From Chlamydiota bacterium (GTDB lineage Bacteria > Chlamydiota > Chlamydiia > Chlamydiales > SLFE01): a DNA stretch of 6,948 nt. The notes below the pieces were generated by a model that saw only the letters and a list, made by a program, of their open reading frames with translations, was not told the DNA's origin and did no database searches. Positions 1-6,938 of the stretch are shown piece by piece; the first letter of the stretch is position 1; every line of letters begins with the position of its first letter. Where the stretch lies: positions 1 to 6,948 of the forward strand of contig JAAKFL010000096.1 in the NCBI GenBank assembly GCA_011065065.1, read 5' to 3'. The position numbers were made by a program, and so were the translations under genes.

Positions 1-53
1 AAAGGACGGCATATTATGTCCTCGATCATTTGGACCTTAATATGCCGTCCTTT
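1..53. repeat. Long inverted repeat (hairpin), probably cut by the window edge
   Basis: Bases 1-16 are the exact reverse complement of bases 38-53 (16 bp). Inside this, GTCC at 18-21 can pair with GGAC at 32-35, so the element can fold into one long hairpin. The bases after 53 (CAGGACT) would pair with AGTCCTG if that lies just left of base 1, so the element probably continues outside the window. The arms carry the same GCCGTCC core as the repeat at 121-141, so this looks like two REP-like units in opposite orientation. It is non-coding and lies beyond the 3' end of the AsmA-like gene. Confidence 0.85.
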
Positions 54-141
54 CAGGACTCTAGATTTTTTTCGTGATATTTTTCCTAGGATTTCGCTTC
101 GCTGCATCCTAGGCTGTCAGATGCCGTCCTTTCAGGACTCT
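42..141. repeat. REP-like repeat cluster: 21-bp direct repeat flanking a palindrome
   Basis: A 21-base sequence at 42-62 recurs without mismatch at 121-141. Each copy contains a mini-hairpin, GTCCT-TTC-AGGAC (47-59 and 126-138). Between them, CCTAGGAT at 85-92 pairs with ATCCTAGG at 106-113 around a 13-base loop containing CGCTTCGC. From general knowledge, a 'CTGAAAGG' box next to an 'AGCCTAGG...CCTAGG' palindrome resembles extragenic palindromes dispersed in several bacterial phyla, sometimes linked to IS200-like REP-associated transposases; that link is from memory and no transposase is visible here. The copy at 121-141 ends three bases before the stop codon of the AsmA-like gene. It could stabilise or end that transcript, although no T-run follows it in that direction. 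Confidence 0.8.
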
Positions 142-144
142 GGT

Positions 145-3100
145 TTAATTTTTTACATCCCAGGGAAATGGACTCGTAGTTGGCTTCGGCGTCGGCTTCT
201 CCCCCCCGAGGAGATCCATGATACCGCCAACGATCATTCCTGGAGGACTTCCTCGAAACTGCGAAACAAAACCCGCAATCCTAGTAGCAGCACTTCCCAT
301 ATCGATATTTGGATCCGATGTAGTCCCTTTCAAAGACACCTGCAAATAATAATCATTGGGAACACCTTTTAACTTAAAGGCTCGCCTCAATGTTTTTCCC
401 CCCAACCCAATCTTAAGGTTTACCTTATCCAAATCAAAATTCACTTTTCCCCAAATGGCAGTGGGATAACGATCGGCAACCAGCATATCCACCCGCTGTA
501 TGTAAACGATTCCTTTGTCGTAAGATAAATAAAGGGGAGTAAACCAAACCGGGATTAAATTATCTTCCGTTGTGAATTTCAACAGACTTAAAATCTGAGA
601 CATTTGAAAGTTGTTCTTAAAGTAAATCTTGCCCAAATCCACTCGCATCGATCCAATCGTAAAGTTATAAGGATTATCAGACCACAATGGGTAGTAAAAT
701 CCCTTCGGACTGATCGCGATGTGTATCGGCTCTTCTGAACTGTCCGCTGAATTCAAAAGAGGTAAAATTTCATCCAAAATCGAATCGGTCAGTCTCGGCG
801 TAATTTTGACTTCAGCTGCAAGTGGTTGATTCAATGTCAACGCGCCCTGCGTCACATTTCCGTCCAAAGACAATTTTCCAATGGTTCCAGAAAGATTCAA
901 TTGAATCGGACCATTCATCTTAACCAATTGCATCCCAAGTTGGGCATCCAATCTGTGCCCAATCAGGGCATCAATCTGATTGATCACGCTTTGATCGATT
1001 GAGAAAAAATTCGAGATCAAAATCACCGGCGCTTGGGTCGCATAACCCTGAACTTTCATGGATGATTCAGAGAAATTGATTTGCCCATATGAGTCCATGA
1101 TATTCTCGACAGCGGCTTTGAAAGAAAGCTGGAAGTTTTCATCTTGTTTGTTATAGATGTACCCCTTGGACTCGAAACCAAAGTTAATCGAACGGGAAAA
1201 ATTCTGGGTCACCGCCTGTGCTGACAATCCATCGAGATAAACGAGGTCATCTGTCCTGGCATCCAGAATCGAGACCTTATCGGTTTCAAAGCTAAAAGTC
1301 CCTTGGGCTTGATGCGGCTGAGAAAGGGGAATTGATAGATCAGATAACTGAGCTTTGATTGTCGAAGATTGATGCAATGTTAATTGACTGAGGAGTGCCG
1401 GAGTTTGCTTGAGAATGAATTTTCTGAAATAGACAAACCGTTCCGGAGTCATCACCCACTCAAATGTGATGGGTTTCTCAGGGTCTTCAAGTGTGAGCGA
1501 TTGACGAGCTTTTAAAGCTCCTCCGACTTGAAAATCTTCACCTTTCAGAGCAAAATCCACATGCCCTTCTTCCCCATCAAGTTTATCGCTGACTTTTAAA
1601 TGGCCGTCTAATGAGGTCCCCATCAATTCATCTAGCCCATCTTTCGCAAATAAGGCTTCCATAATCGCCACAGGAAATGAATTAACCGCCATCTCGGCAT
1701 TCACCCGCCACTGTCCCATATCAATACGACCATTTGTCAACAGTTGATCGATTTCAGCTTGCAAATGTACTTTTCCTGAAGTTGAGTTGGTTTGATTTTG
1801 AGTCTTGGCGTCAACGCTAAAATATAATTCTTGCGACTTAGATCGGAAGTTCCATGGAATCACAATATCACTCAATGAGGCCACAGCCTGAGATCGGCCT
1901 TCTCCCACATCGACATGGTCAACAAGAATTTTTCCTTTAATTTTTGACGTCCCAATTGAGGGATGACGTGTATCGAACTCCGCTTTATCCACTTTCAATT
2001 GAATATTTGTTGGAGAAATCAGTTGATAATGAGCTGTCGGAACATTTTGAATTTCAAGAAATCGATCCGGAAGTAAGGCATAGCTGGCTTCTCCGTTCAG
2101 ATGAAGAACATAAGGGTTTTGTGAATCCTTCTTGCCACTTACATGAAAATTCAATTCCTGGTCATCGGATTTCAAATCAAAATCGTTCACGATCAAATCC
2201 CATTTATCGTCAAAACCTAGGCGAGAATCTAATTCAAAACGCACTTCGGCACCCAAAGCTCGAGAGACAACTTGCTTATCATCGAATTGATTCATGCGTC
2301 CAATAAAGGAACATTGAAGATCGGCAAAAGAAGATCCACTGAGTGTTAACAGACCATTCGTCAAAGAACAATCCCCAATAAAGGGTAAATTTTGAAAATG
2401 AACCTCTTTTATGGAAATATGAGCTTCAATGATCACATCTTCTGGATTAATCTGTTTCCCCAAACGAATCTCCAACTGCTTCAATTGAATTGTCATGGGA
2501 ACATTCTGAGGAAATATTGGGGTCTCTTTGATATCAGAATTGTTTTTGAATGTTGTCGGAGAAAACTCAATATCTAAATTGGCTGGCTCCACCAATTTCA
2601 CACAATTGTCTTCTAGCTTAAAGAGCACCCCAGGAACTTTTGCACGATCAGATTCCAACTGTACCTGAACGTAGGCCTGGTGTTCTGAATTATAAAAATT
2701 GACACTCGCTTGTATATTGTATCCCAATGTCGCCAACGTCGAAGCTTTAATATGATTCTTAGGGTCGTTAAAGAACGGTTGCAGCAATGAAGTCTTCAAC
2801 TCTTTGGCTTCAGCTTTTAAATTGTACTGAAAATGAGGCTTTAATGAGATGTCTCCGGTAATCGTCAGGGGACTCCGTCCACCACTGTCGTCCAAAAAAC
2901 CATTAAGATCCATTTTAAAAGAGTTAAGGTCATTTGAGAGAACAATAGTTCCGGTCAAATCCTTAATATAGACTCCGTCTTGTAGACTAACAGAGTCAAT
3001 TTGCACGTGAATCGTGGGGGTTTCACCTTGTTTCATAGTCATGATTAAAGGGGAGTCAAATGCCATTAAACCCCTTTCCTTCAATCGCGATACCGCATCC

Positions 3101-3873
3101 CCAGGCATTTTATAAATCAACTTTCCATCACGTGGAAATGAAATTCCTTCTTGAGTCACTTTTACTGAGAAATCAACGTTCCCTTGATTTGTCGCCGCGA
3201 CAACATCCATGATCCCATCTTCATAATGCAACGACCCATTCAGTTCCTCACCAATCAATTCTGATAGCGAAATCTGAGCAGGTGAGAATTTAAAATTTAA
3301 AAAATCAGAAGGGAAATTCTTAATCTCGGCATGTAATTTTCCCGCCCTAATGCCAGACTCATCACGACACAAAAGGAAATCAATCAAGCTCTCACCACAC
3401 ACCAATGGGAGCTGCCCATTGATCACAATCCCACCCTCAACCTGACCTTTTGTCGTCTTGCCATCCAGCAAAAGACTCAACGACCCATCTTTCAAAGCAA
3501 CAAGACCGTTAAACCCTGAGAGAGTCACCTGATTGGAAATATTCACATTCAGATTTTGAATCTGGGCCTCACTTAAAATCGGCGTGCGAAAGAGAAAACG
3601 ATAAAAGGGTGTTTTCAAGGTCACCATCTCAAAGTCTATCGAAGATCCATCTTCACGACTCTTCCATGTAAAATTCTGAACCTTCTGCGTTCCAAACCAA
3701 CTCAGATCCAAATCCTCAACCGAAACTTCCCCTTGAGAACTCTGCTCCAACAAAGGAATCAGATAATTGTCCCGCGCCCACTCCGTCGATAAAATCGTGG
3801 GAACAGATGCCACAAAAACAAAAAAGAGTGCAAAAACAGAGAGCGTAAAATATAAAATGTGACGTGATTTCAT
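145..3873 (-). CDS. Large membrane-anchored AsmA-like protein (1242 aa)
   Basis: The N-terminus is a short basic start (MKSRH) followed by one hydrophobic segment at about residues 6-26, consistent with an uncleaved inner-membrane anchor. The remaining ~1,200 residues would be periplasmic. They are rich in short alternating beta-strand patterns with repeated 'G.l..' and 'LSGSSFADLQ'-type turns, as in the AsmA/TamB/YhdP clan of long beta-helical proteins. The last ~180 residues, with 'VDLGKIYF', 'AIWGKVNFDL' and 'KGTTSDPNIDMGSAATRIA', look like the conserved AsmA-type C-terminal region. Members of this clan are known or thought to carry phospholipids between inner and outer membrane; that role here is inferred from fold class only. 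The product ends in a Pro/Thr-rich tail (KPTPKPTTSPFPW). The start is supported by TAAGGAA five bases upstream of the ATG. The gene stands alone, divergent from the ATPase gene. An exact subfamily cannot be assigned by eye. Confidence 0.8.
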   Translation of the reverse strand: MKSRHILYFTLSVFALFFVFVASVPTILSTEWARDNYLIPLLEQSSQGEVSVEDLDLSWFGTQKVQNFTWKSREDGSSIDFEMVTLKTPFYRFLFRTPILSEAQIQNLNVNISNQVTLSGFNGLVALKDGSLSLLLDGKTTKGQVEGGIVINGQLPLVCGESLIDFLLCRDESGIRAGKLHAEIKNFPSDFLNFKFSPAQISLSELIGEELNGSLHYEDGIMDVVAATNQGNVDFSVKVTQEGISFPRDGKLIYKMPGDAVSRLKERGLMAFDSPLIMTMKQGETPTIHVQIDSVSLQDGVYIKDLTGTIVLSNDLNSFKMDLNGFLDDSGGRSPLTITGDISLKPHFQYNLKAEAKELKTSLLQPFFNDPKNHIKASTLATLGYNIQASVNFYNSEHQAYVQVQLESDRAKVPGVLFKLEDNCVKLVEPANLDIEFSPTTFKNNSDIKETPIFPQNVPMTIQLKQLEIRLGKQINPEDVIIEAHISIKEVHFQNLPFIGDCSLTNGLLTLSGSSFADLQCSFIGRMNQFDDKQVVSRALGAEVRFELDSRLGFDDKWDLIVNDFDLKSDDQELNFHVSGKKDSQNPYVLHLNGEASYALLPDRFLEIQNVPTAHYQLISPTNIQLKVDKAEFDTRHPSIGTSKIKGKILVDHVDVGEGRSQAVASLSDIVIPWNFRSKSQELYFSVDAKTQNQTNSTSGKVHLQAEIDQLLTNGRIDMGQWRVNAEMAVNSFPVAIMEALFAKDGLDELMGTSLDGHLKVSDKLDGEEGHVDFALKGEDFQVGGALKARQSLTLEDPEKPITFEWVMTPERFVYFRKFILKQTPALLSQLTLHQSSTIKAQLSDLSIPLSQPHQAQGTFSFETDKVSILDARTDDLVYLDGLSAQAVTQNFSRSINFGFESKGYIYNKQDENFQLSFKAAVENIMDSYGQINFSESSMKVQGYATQAPVILISNFFSIDQSVINQIDALIGHRLDAQLGMQLVKMNGPIQLNLSGTIGKLSLDGNVTQGALTLNQPLAAEVKITPRLTDSILDEILPLLNSADSSEEPIHIAISPKGFYYPLWSDNPYNFTIGSMRVDLGKIYFKNNFQMSQILSLLKFTTEDNLIPVWFTPLYLSYDKGIVYIQRVDMLVADRYPTAIWGKVNFDLDKVNLKIGLGGKTLRRAFKLKGVPNDYYLQVSLKGTTSDPNIDMGSAATRIAGFVSQFRGSPPGMIVGGIMDLLGGEKPTPKPTTSPFPWDVKN

Positions 3874-3884
3874 AAAAATTCCTT

Positions 3885-3916
3885 AGAGGCTGATTTCAAA
3901 TTTGTAAACAGCCTCT
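3885..3916 (-). promoter_or_regulatory. Leader hairpin abutting the ribosome binding site of the AsmA-like gene
   Basis: AGAGGCTG at 3885-3892 is the exact reverse complement of CAGCCTCT at 3909-3916, giving an 8-bp stem with a 16-base loop. In the minus-strand transcript this hairpin lies in the 5' untranslated leader. The foot of its stem shares one base with the Shine-Dalgarno TAAGGAA (complement of 3879-3885). Folding could therefore affect ribosome access or mRNA stability. There is no T-run after it, so it is not an intrinsic terminator. That it regulates is an inference. Confidence 0.55.
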
Positions 3917-3931
3917 TATCTTTCGCACCCC

Positions 3932-3961
3932 ATTATAAATCCTCTATGTACTTGTAGGCAA
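3932..3961 (-). promoter_or_regulatory. Sigma70-type promoter for the AsmA-like gene
   Basis: Read on the minus strand, a perfect -10 box TATAAT (complement of 3932-3937) lies 18 bases downstream of TTGCCT (complement of 3956-3961), which matches the -35 consensus TTGACA at four of six positions. Transcription would start near 3925, giving a leader of about 50 bases that contains the hairpin at 3885-3916 and the Shine-Dalgarno site. Confidence 0.6.
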
Positions 3962-3996
3962 AGAAAATAATGACTTATTTAGTGTATTTTCACTTT

Positions 3997-4037
3997 AAAT
4001 ATAACTTTTGATCAAAAAATATAACTTTTGATCAAAA
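3997..4037. repeat. Tandem 20-bp duplication with two TTTTGATCAAAA palindromes
   Basis: Bases 3997-4016 are repeated exactly at 4017-4036. Each copy carries the 12-bp perfect palindrome TTTTGATCAAAA, at 4006-4017 and 4026-4037. The centre-to-centre distance of 20 bp is close to two helical turns, so two dimeric regulators would sit on the same DNA face. The pair lies between the two divergent genes, about 45 bp behind the AsmA-like -35 box, and could serve either gene. An operator role is inferred; the tandem repeat itself is directly visible. Confidence 0.6.
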
Positions 4038-4186
4038 TTTAATTTAATTTCATTCCCATTAAATACTAAGGACTTAGAATAAAAAATATTTATTACATAA
4101 ACGATTAAGTGTCAAAAAAACTATCAATTATTTTTTTTATTCATTACACAAAAAATTAAGGACCAACTTTTTACAAGGGGGTAACA

Positions 4187-6763
4187 ATGGATAATCAAAA
4201 CGTCACAACAGGAGCCTCAGAATTTGAGACAGTTCCTATTTATGATGAAGTTGTAGAGAAGAAGTCAGCGGAAAAAATAGTTGCGATTTTGAGGAGGGTA
4301 GAAGAGGGAAACTTTGCTTCAAAAAATGTTGTCGGAATGAATCAAAGAGACATATGTCAAATCTTCTCGCACCATGAGAATGGGAGTGATATTTATGTCC
4401 GCATTGCCAATCGTGTTTACAAAGTGATTGAAGAAACCTGGTTAGAGCCAGGGCATTTGGCGATTAGTGGAGTGCAGGAAAAGGAGATTTCTTCGGCAAT
4501 CAATTTTGATGATACCGTTGTGTTGACTCCGTTTGAACCTGATGTCATGAATCATAGAATTTCGAAGAAAATGATCTTTGCGCTGACTCCGAAACAAACC
4601 TATTCTGAAACTGAGATTGAGCAATCTGATTTGATACTCATTGATCATGCGAAGCTGAAACGAGTTGTGGCAAGACAACTTGAAAATCAGTTCTTCCGAC
4701 TCGGACAACAAGCCCATCTTGAATACCTAGGGAAAAGCTTTTCCCTGACGTGCACGTCGAGTAAAGGGGAGCTGGATCCACCCTCTGATGACTATTTTGA
4801 ATTCATTAATTCGAAAACAAGCATTCTTTTTGAAGAGACTATCTGGAACCCATATTGCATCATCGAAAAACAACGAACAAAAGAACCCTTAACGTTTTTC
4901 TTTGATCTCAACATTTTAGGAATCGATAACTTACCCTCCACCACTCGCCCTCTTATTTATGATGTGGATGAATTGGCAAAGATTGTGAAAAAGAAGTTTC
5001 ACAATCATTATTTGGTTTCGGGGAGAAAATGCGAGTTCCCCATTGCCCCGGGTGTTAAGATCCAGGCGCATTTAGACTTTATCGATCCTGTACAAATCGA
5101 TGTGCCGATAAAAGAACAACCGGGAGTCTACGCCAAAGCCTATAAACTCTCCAAAAATTCTTTTATTGAATGTACATCAGATAACGAGAATCTTTGTGCT
5201 GTAATGGGAGCTCCTCTACCAGCATCAGGTGTTATTTTCCGAGTCAAAGCCCTAAAGACCACACCTGGATACGACGGGCTTCATGATGACATCCAGAATT
5301 GGATTGATGTCAAAGAGTTAAGCGCTATTGTGAGAGAGAAGCTTCCAATTTTCTGTGCAGAAACTGAGGCTTACATCGACTATAAAGACTTAGAACTTAA
5401 AATCATTGTCTGCAGTGTTCTCAACGAAGATCTCATTGAAAAAAACAATACCAACATGAAACATTGGGAAATCACCGATTCAACTTTTCTCGATTTTATC
5501 GCAACGAGTGACATTCATAAAGTATTCATTTCTAATAGTAAAGTGCAACCGTTGGAATCGATTGACATTGAGGTGAAACCCACCTCATTGATAAGAAGTG
5601 ATGACACGATTGTTGCAGACAAAGAAAAGTTGTTACAGGCGATTAGGGACTTCACTCCAATCGAGCGAAGCTTGAAACAAGTTTTCGCTGTCCAGCTTGA
5701 AAACGGACAGAACTTTGAAGTCAAAGTCAAAAAAATGAAATATAAAAATAAAAAACTCAATGGAACATTATATTCGAATCTTGGAAAAATCATTTCCGAT
5801 ACGGAGATCAATCTCCAGGTTGGTTCGAAAAGTAATATCCAGCTCACATCGGCACCCAAAATTCTGAAATTTAAGAATGACGATCCCAGGGCATCGTTGG
5901 AAGAAATTGGGTTGACAGGGTTATCTGACGAAATCATCGAATCAGTTGAGATGTTAGTTTACCCCATGGGAGAGCTTAGGGATTGGGCTGAAAAAATAGG
6001 TTTGGAATCTCAAAAAGGGTTGCTTCTTTATGGACCTCCGGGAACCGGAAAAACCACATTTGCTCACGGGCTGGCAAAACTACTGCGGATTCCCAAGGAG
6101 CATGTGACAGAGATTGCAGCGAAAGATATCCACAGTAAATGGGTTGGAGATAGTGAAAAGAAGCTTCACAAGCTCTTCGCCCCTGCCATTAAAGCTGCAG
6201 AAACGGAAGAAGGAAAGAAAGAGCGTTTTCTGATCTTCATCGATGAAATTGAATCTCTTTGTGCCAATAGAAAAGGGGAAACCTCCTCTTATAAAAAGGA
6301 TATAGTCGGAGCCCTTCTAGCAGAAATGGATGGGTTCAACAAATTGCAGAATGTCATTGTGGTCGGAACGACGAATGATTTTAAGCGAATTGATCAAGCT
6401 TTCTTGAGACCGGGGAGATTCAGCACTCAGCTGGAATTTCCTTTACCGGATGAAAAAGGAAGGCTAAAGATTCTTGAGTACCATACTCGAGATATTCGTG
6501 AAAATGATTATCTGATGGAAGATGTTGACCTCGATTGGTATGCGAAGAATATGGAGGGAGCTTCTGGTGACCACTTACGTGGTTTAGTCTTGGATGCGAA
6601 GCGATACAATCTTCGTCGCTTAACGAAAGACAAGATCACATCATCGGAAGTTGACGATCATCCTGAAGCTAAGATTTCGAAAGAGGACTTTAAGAAAGCT
6701 TACGAGAAACTGAAGAAAACAATGCAGGATGATGGATCACCTCCGATGTTCATGTATACTTAA
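4187..6763 (+). CDS. NSF/Sec18-like AAA+ ATPase with four tandem N-domain-type repeats (858 aa)
   Basis: The C-terminal third (about 565-845) is one complete AAA+ module: Walker A GPPGTGKT 616-623 (K622), pore loop KWVGDSE 651-657 (W652), Walker B LIFIDE 682-687 (D686, E687), sensor-1 N730, and arginine fingers R741 and R744 in LRPGR. 'PDEKGRLKIL..HT' (754-766) and a helical lid around SGDHLRGLV (793-801) follow. These, and the 20-residue stretch between F664 and the IDE, fit NSF D1 better than p97/Cdc48 in my recollection of those proteins. Residues ~38-118 resemble the NSF N-terminal barrel. Four repeats of ~110 residues start near 128, 234, 348 and 458, each a beta-strand then a D..EL..iv helix then paired strands, like NSF subdomain Nb. 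No D2, signal peptide or membrane segment is seen. NSF hexamers pull apart SNARE complexes; the substrate here is unknown. Alternative: a diverged Cdc48-type unfoldase. ATPase assignment is near certain; NSF affinity is probable. Confidence 0.9.
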   Translation: MDNQNVTTGASEFETVPIYDEVVEKKSAEKIVAILRRVEEGNFASKNVVGMNQRDICQIFSHHENGSDIYVRIANRVYKVIEETWLEPGHLAISGVQEKEISSAINFDDTVVLTPFEPDVMNHRISKKMIFALTPKQTYSETEIEQSDLILIDHAKLKRVVARQLENQFFRLGQQAHLEYLGKSFSLTCTSSKGELDPPSDDYFEFINSKTSILFEETIWNPYCIIEKQRTKEPLTFFFDLNILGIDNLPSTTRPLIYDVDELAKIVKKKFHNHYLVSGRKCEFPIAPGVKIQAHLDFIDPVQIDVPIKEQPGVYAKAYKLSKNSFIECTSDNENLCAVMGAPLPASGVIFRVKALKTTPGYDGLHDDIQNWIDVKELSAIVREKLPIFCAETEAYIDYKDLELKIIVCSVLNEDLIEKNNTNMKHWEITDSTFLDFIATSDIHKVFISNSKVQPLESIDIEVKPTSLIRSDDTIVADKEKLLQAIRDFTPIERSLKQVFAVQLENGQNFEVKVKKMKYKNKKLNGTLYSNLGKIISDTEINLQVGSKSNIQLTSAPKILKFKNDDPRASLEEIGLTGLSDEIIESVEMLVYPMGELRDWAEKIGLESQKGLLLYGPPGTGKTTFAHGLAKLLRIPKEHVTEIAAKDIHSKWVGDSEKKLHKLFAPAIKAAETEEGKKERFLIFIDEIESLCANRKGETSSYKKDIVGALLAEMDGFNKLQNVIVVGTTNDFKRIDQAFLRPGRFSTQLEFPLPDEKGRLKILEYHTRDIRENDYLMEDVDLDWYAKNMEGASGDHLRGLVLDAKRYNLRRLTKDKITSSEVDDHPEAKISKEDFKKAYEKLKKTMQDDGSPPMFMYT

Positions 6764-6842
6764 GAAACTTTTTGGAGTGCGCAGGCTTGCCCTTACAATT
6801 TAACACATCTTTTTACGTTCTCCGCTGTTTTGGTAAAAATAT
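6764..6842. other. Non-coding spacer after the ATPase gene
   Basis: Seventy-nine bases between the ATPase stop codon and the large inverted repeat. No open frame with a ribosome binding site, RNA gene or clear motif is seen. An A-run at 6835-6839 borders the inverted repeat and would read as a T-run on the opposite strand. Confidence 0.6.
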
Positions 6843-6938
6843 CAGGATTAACAGGATCGTAAACGACAGGATAAACAGGATATAGGAGAAGGATCCTGTT
6901 TATCCTGTCGTTTACGATCCTGTTAATCCTGTTTTTTT
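6843..6938 (+). terminator. Perfect 39-bp inverted repeat plus T7: terminator-like, possibly bidirectional
   Basis: Bases 6843-6881 are the exact reverse complement of 6893-6931, with an 11-base loop (6882-6892), followed directly by seven T at 6932-6938. This fits an intrinsic terminator for the ATPase gene about 80 bases after its stop codon. The A-run at 6835-6839 could let it also stop transcription entering from the right. The stem is far longer than a typical terminator stem. Each arm is itself repetitive, with ACAGGAT at 6851, 6866 and 6875 and a variant, TCAGGAT, at 6842. This suggests a dispersed palindromic repeat that has been placed here or recruited as a terminator. Confidence 0.75.

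Larger units (their letters stand above)
3874..4186. other. Divergent AT-rich intergenic region
   Basis: This 313-base gap separates the two start codons and must hold the control signals of both genes. The left part (to about 3961) has the promoter and leader of the AsmA-like gene. The rest is very AT-rich, with A- or T-runs at 4014-4019, 4114-4120 and 4132-4138. It includes the tandem palindromes and a small inverted repeat CTAAG-GA-CTTAG at 4066-4077. For the ATPase gene the best -10 candidate is TAGAAT at 4075-4080, but no convincing -35 box sits at the right distance. The ATPase start has a strong Shine-Dalgarno, AAGGGGG at 4175-4181, five bases before the ATG. No small gene or RNA gene is recognisable. 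Confidence 0.75.

Noticed and set aside
42..141. CRISPR-like direct repeats
   Set aside because: Only two direct copies, separated by a structured palindrome rather than a unique spacer of regular length, and no cas genes are visible.
16..372. Plus-strand open frame of 118 codons
   Set aside because: It runs through the palindromic repeats and then antisense to the AsmA-like gene, has no ribosome binding site before its ATG and an implausible composition.
1944..2577. Two plus-strand open frames (1944-2306 and 2392-2577)
   Set aside because: Both lie wholly antisense within the AsmA-like gene, which is continuous and has a coherent protein pattern; neither resembles a known family.
3885..3916. 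Intrinsic terminator or riboswitch in the intergenic region
   Set aside because: The hairpin is not followed by a T-run on either strand, and the leader is too short and simple to match a known riboswitch.
4006..4037. FNR/CRP-type binding sites
   Set aside because: FNR sites are TTGAT-N4-ATCAA; here the half-sites meet without the four-base spacer, so the regulator cannot be named.
4442..5937. Two minus-strand open frames (4442-4717 and 5515-5937)
   Set aside because: They are shadows opposite the ATPase gene, whose frame is confirmed by AAA+ motifs and repeats.
4187..6763. FtsH, ClpX or Lon protease identity for the ATPase
   Set aside because: There is no membrane segment, zinc-protease HExxH motif, zinc-binding N domain or Ser-Lys protease domain; the AAA module has LRPGR arginine fingers of the classic Cdc48/NSF type.
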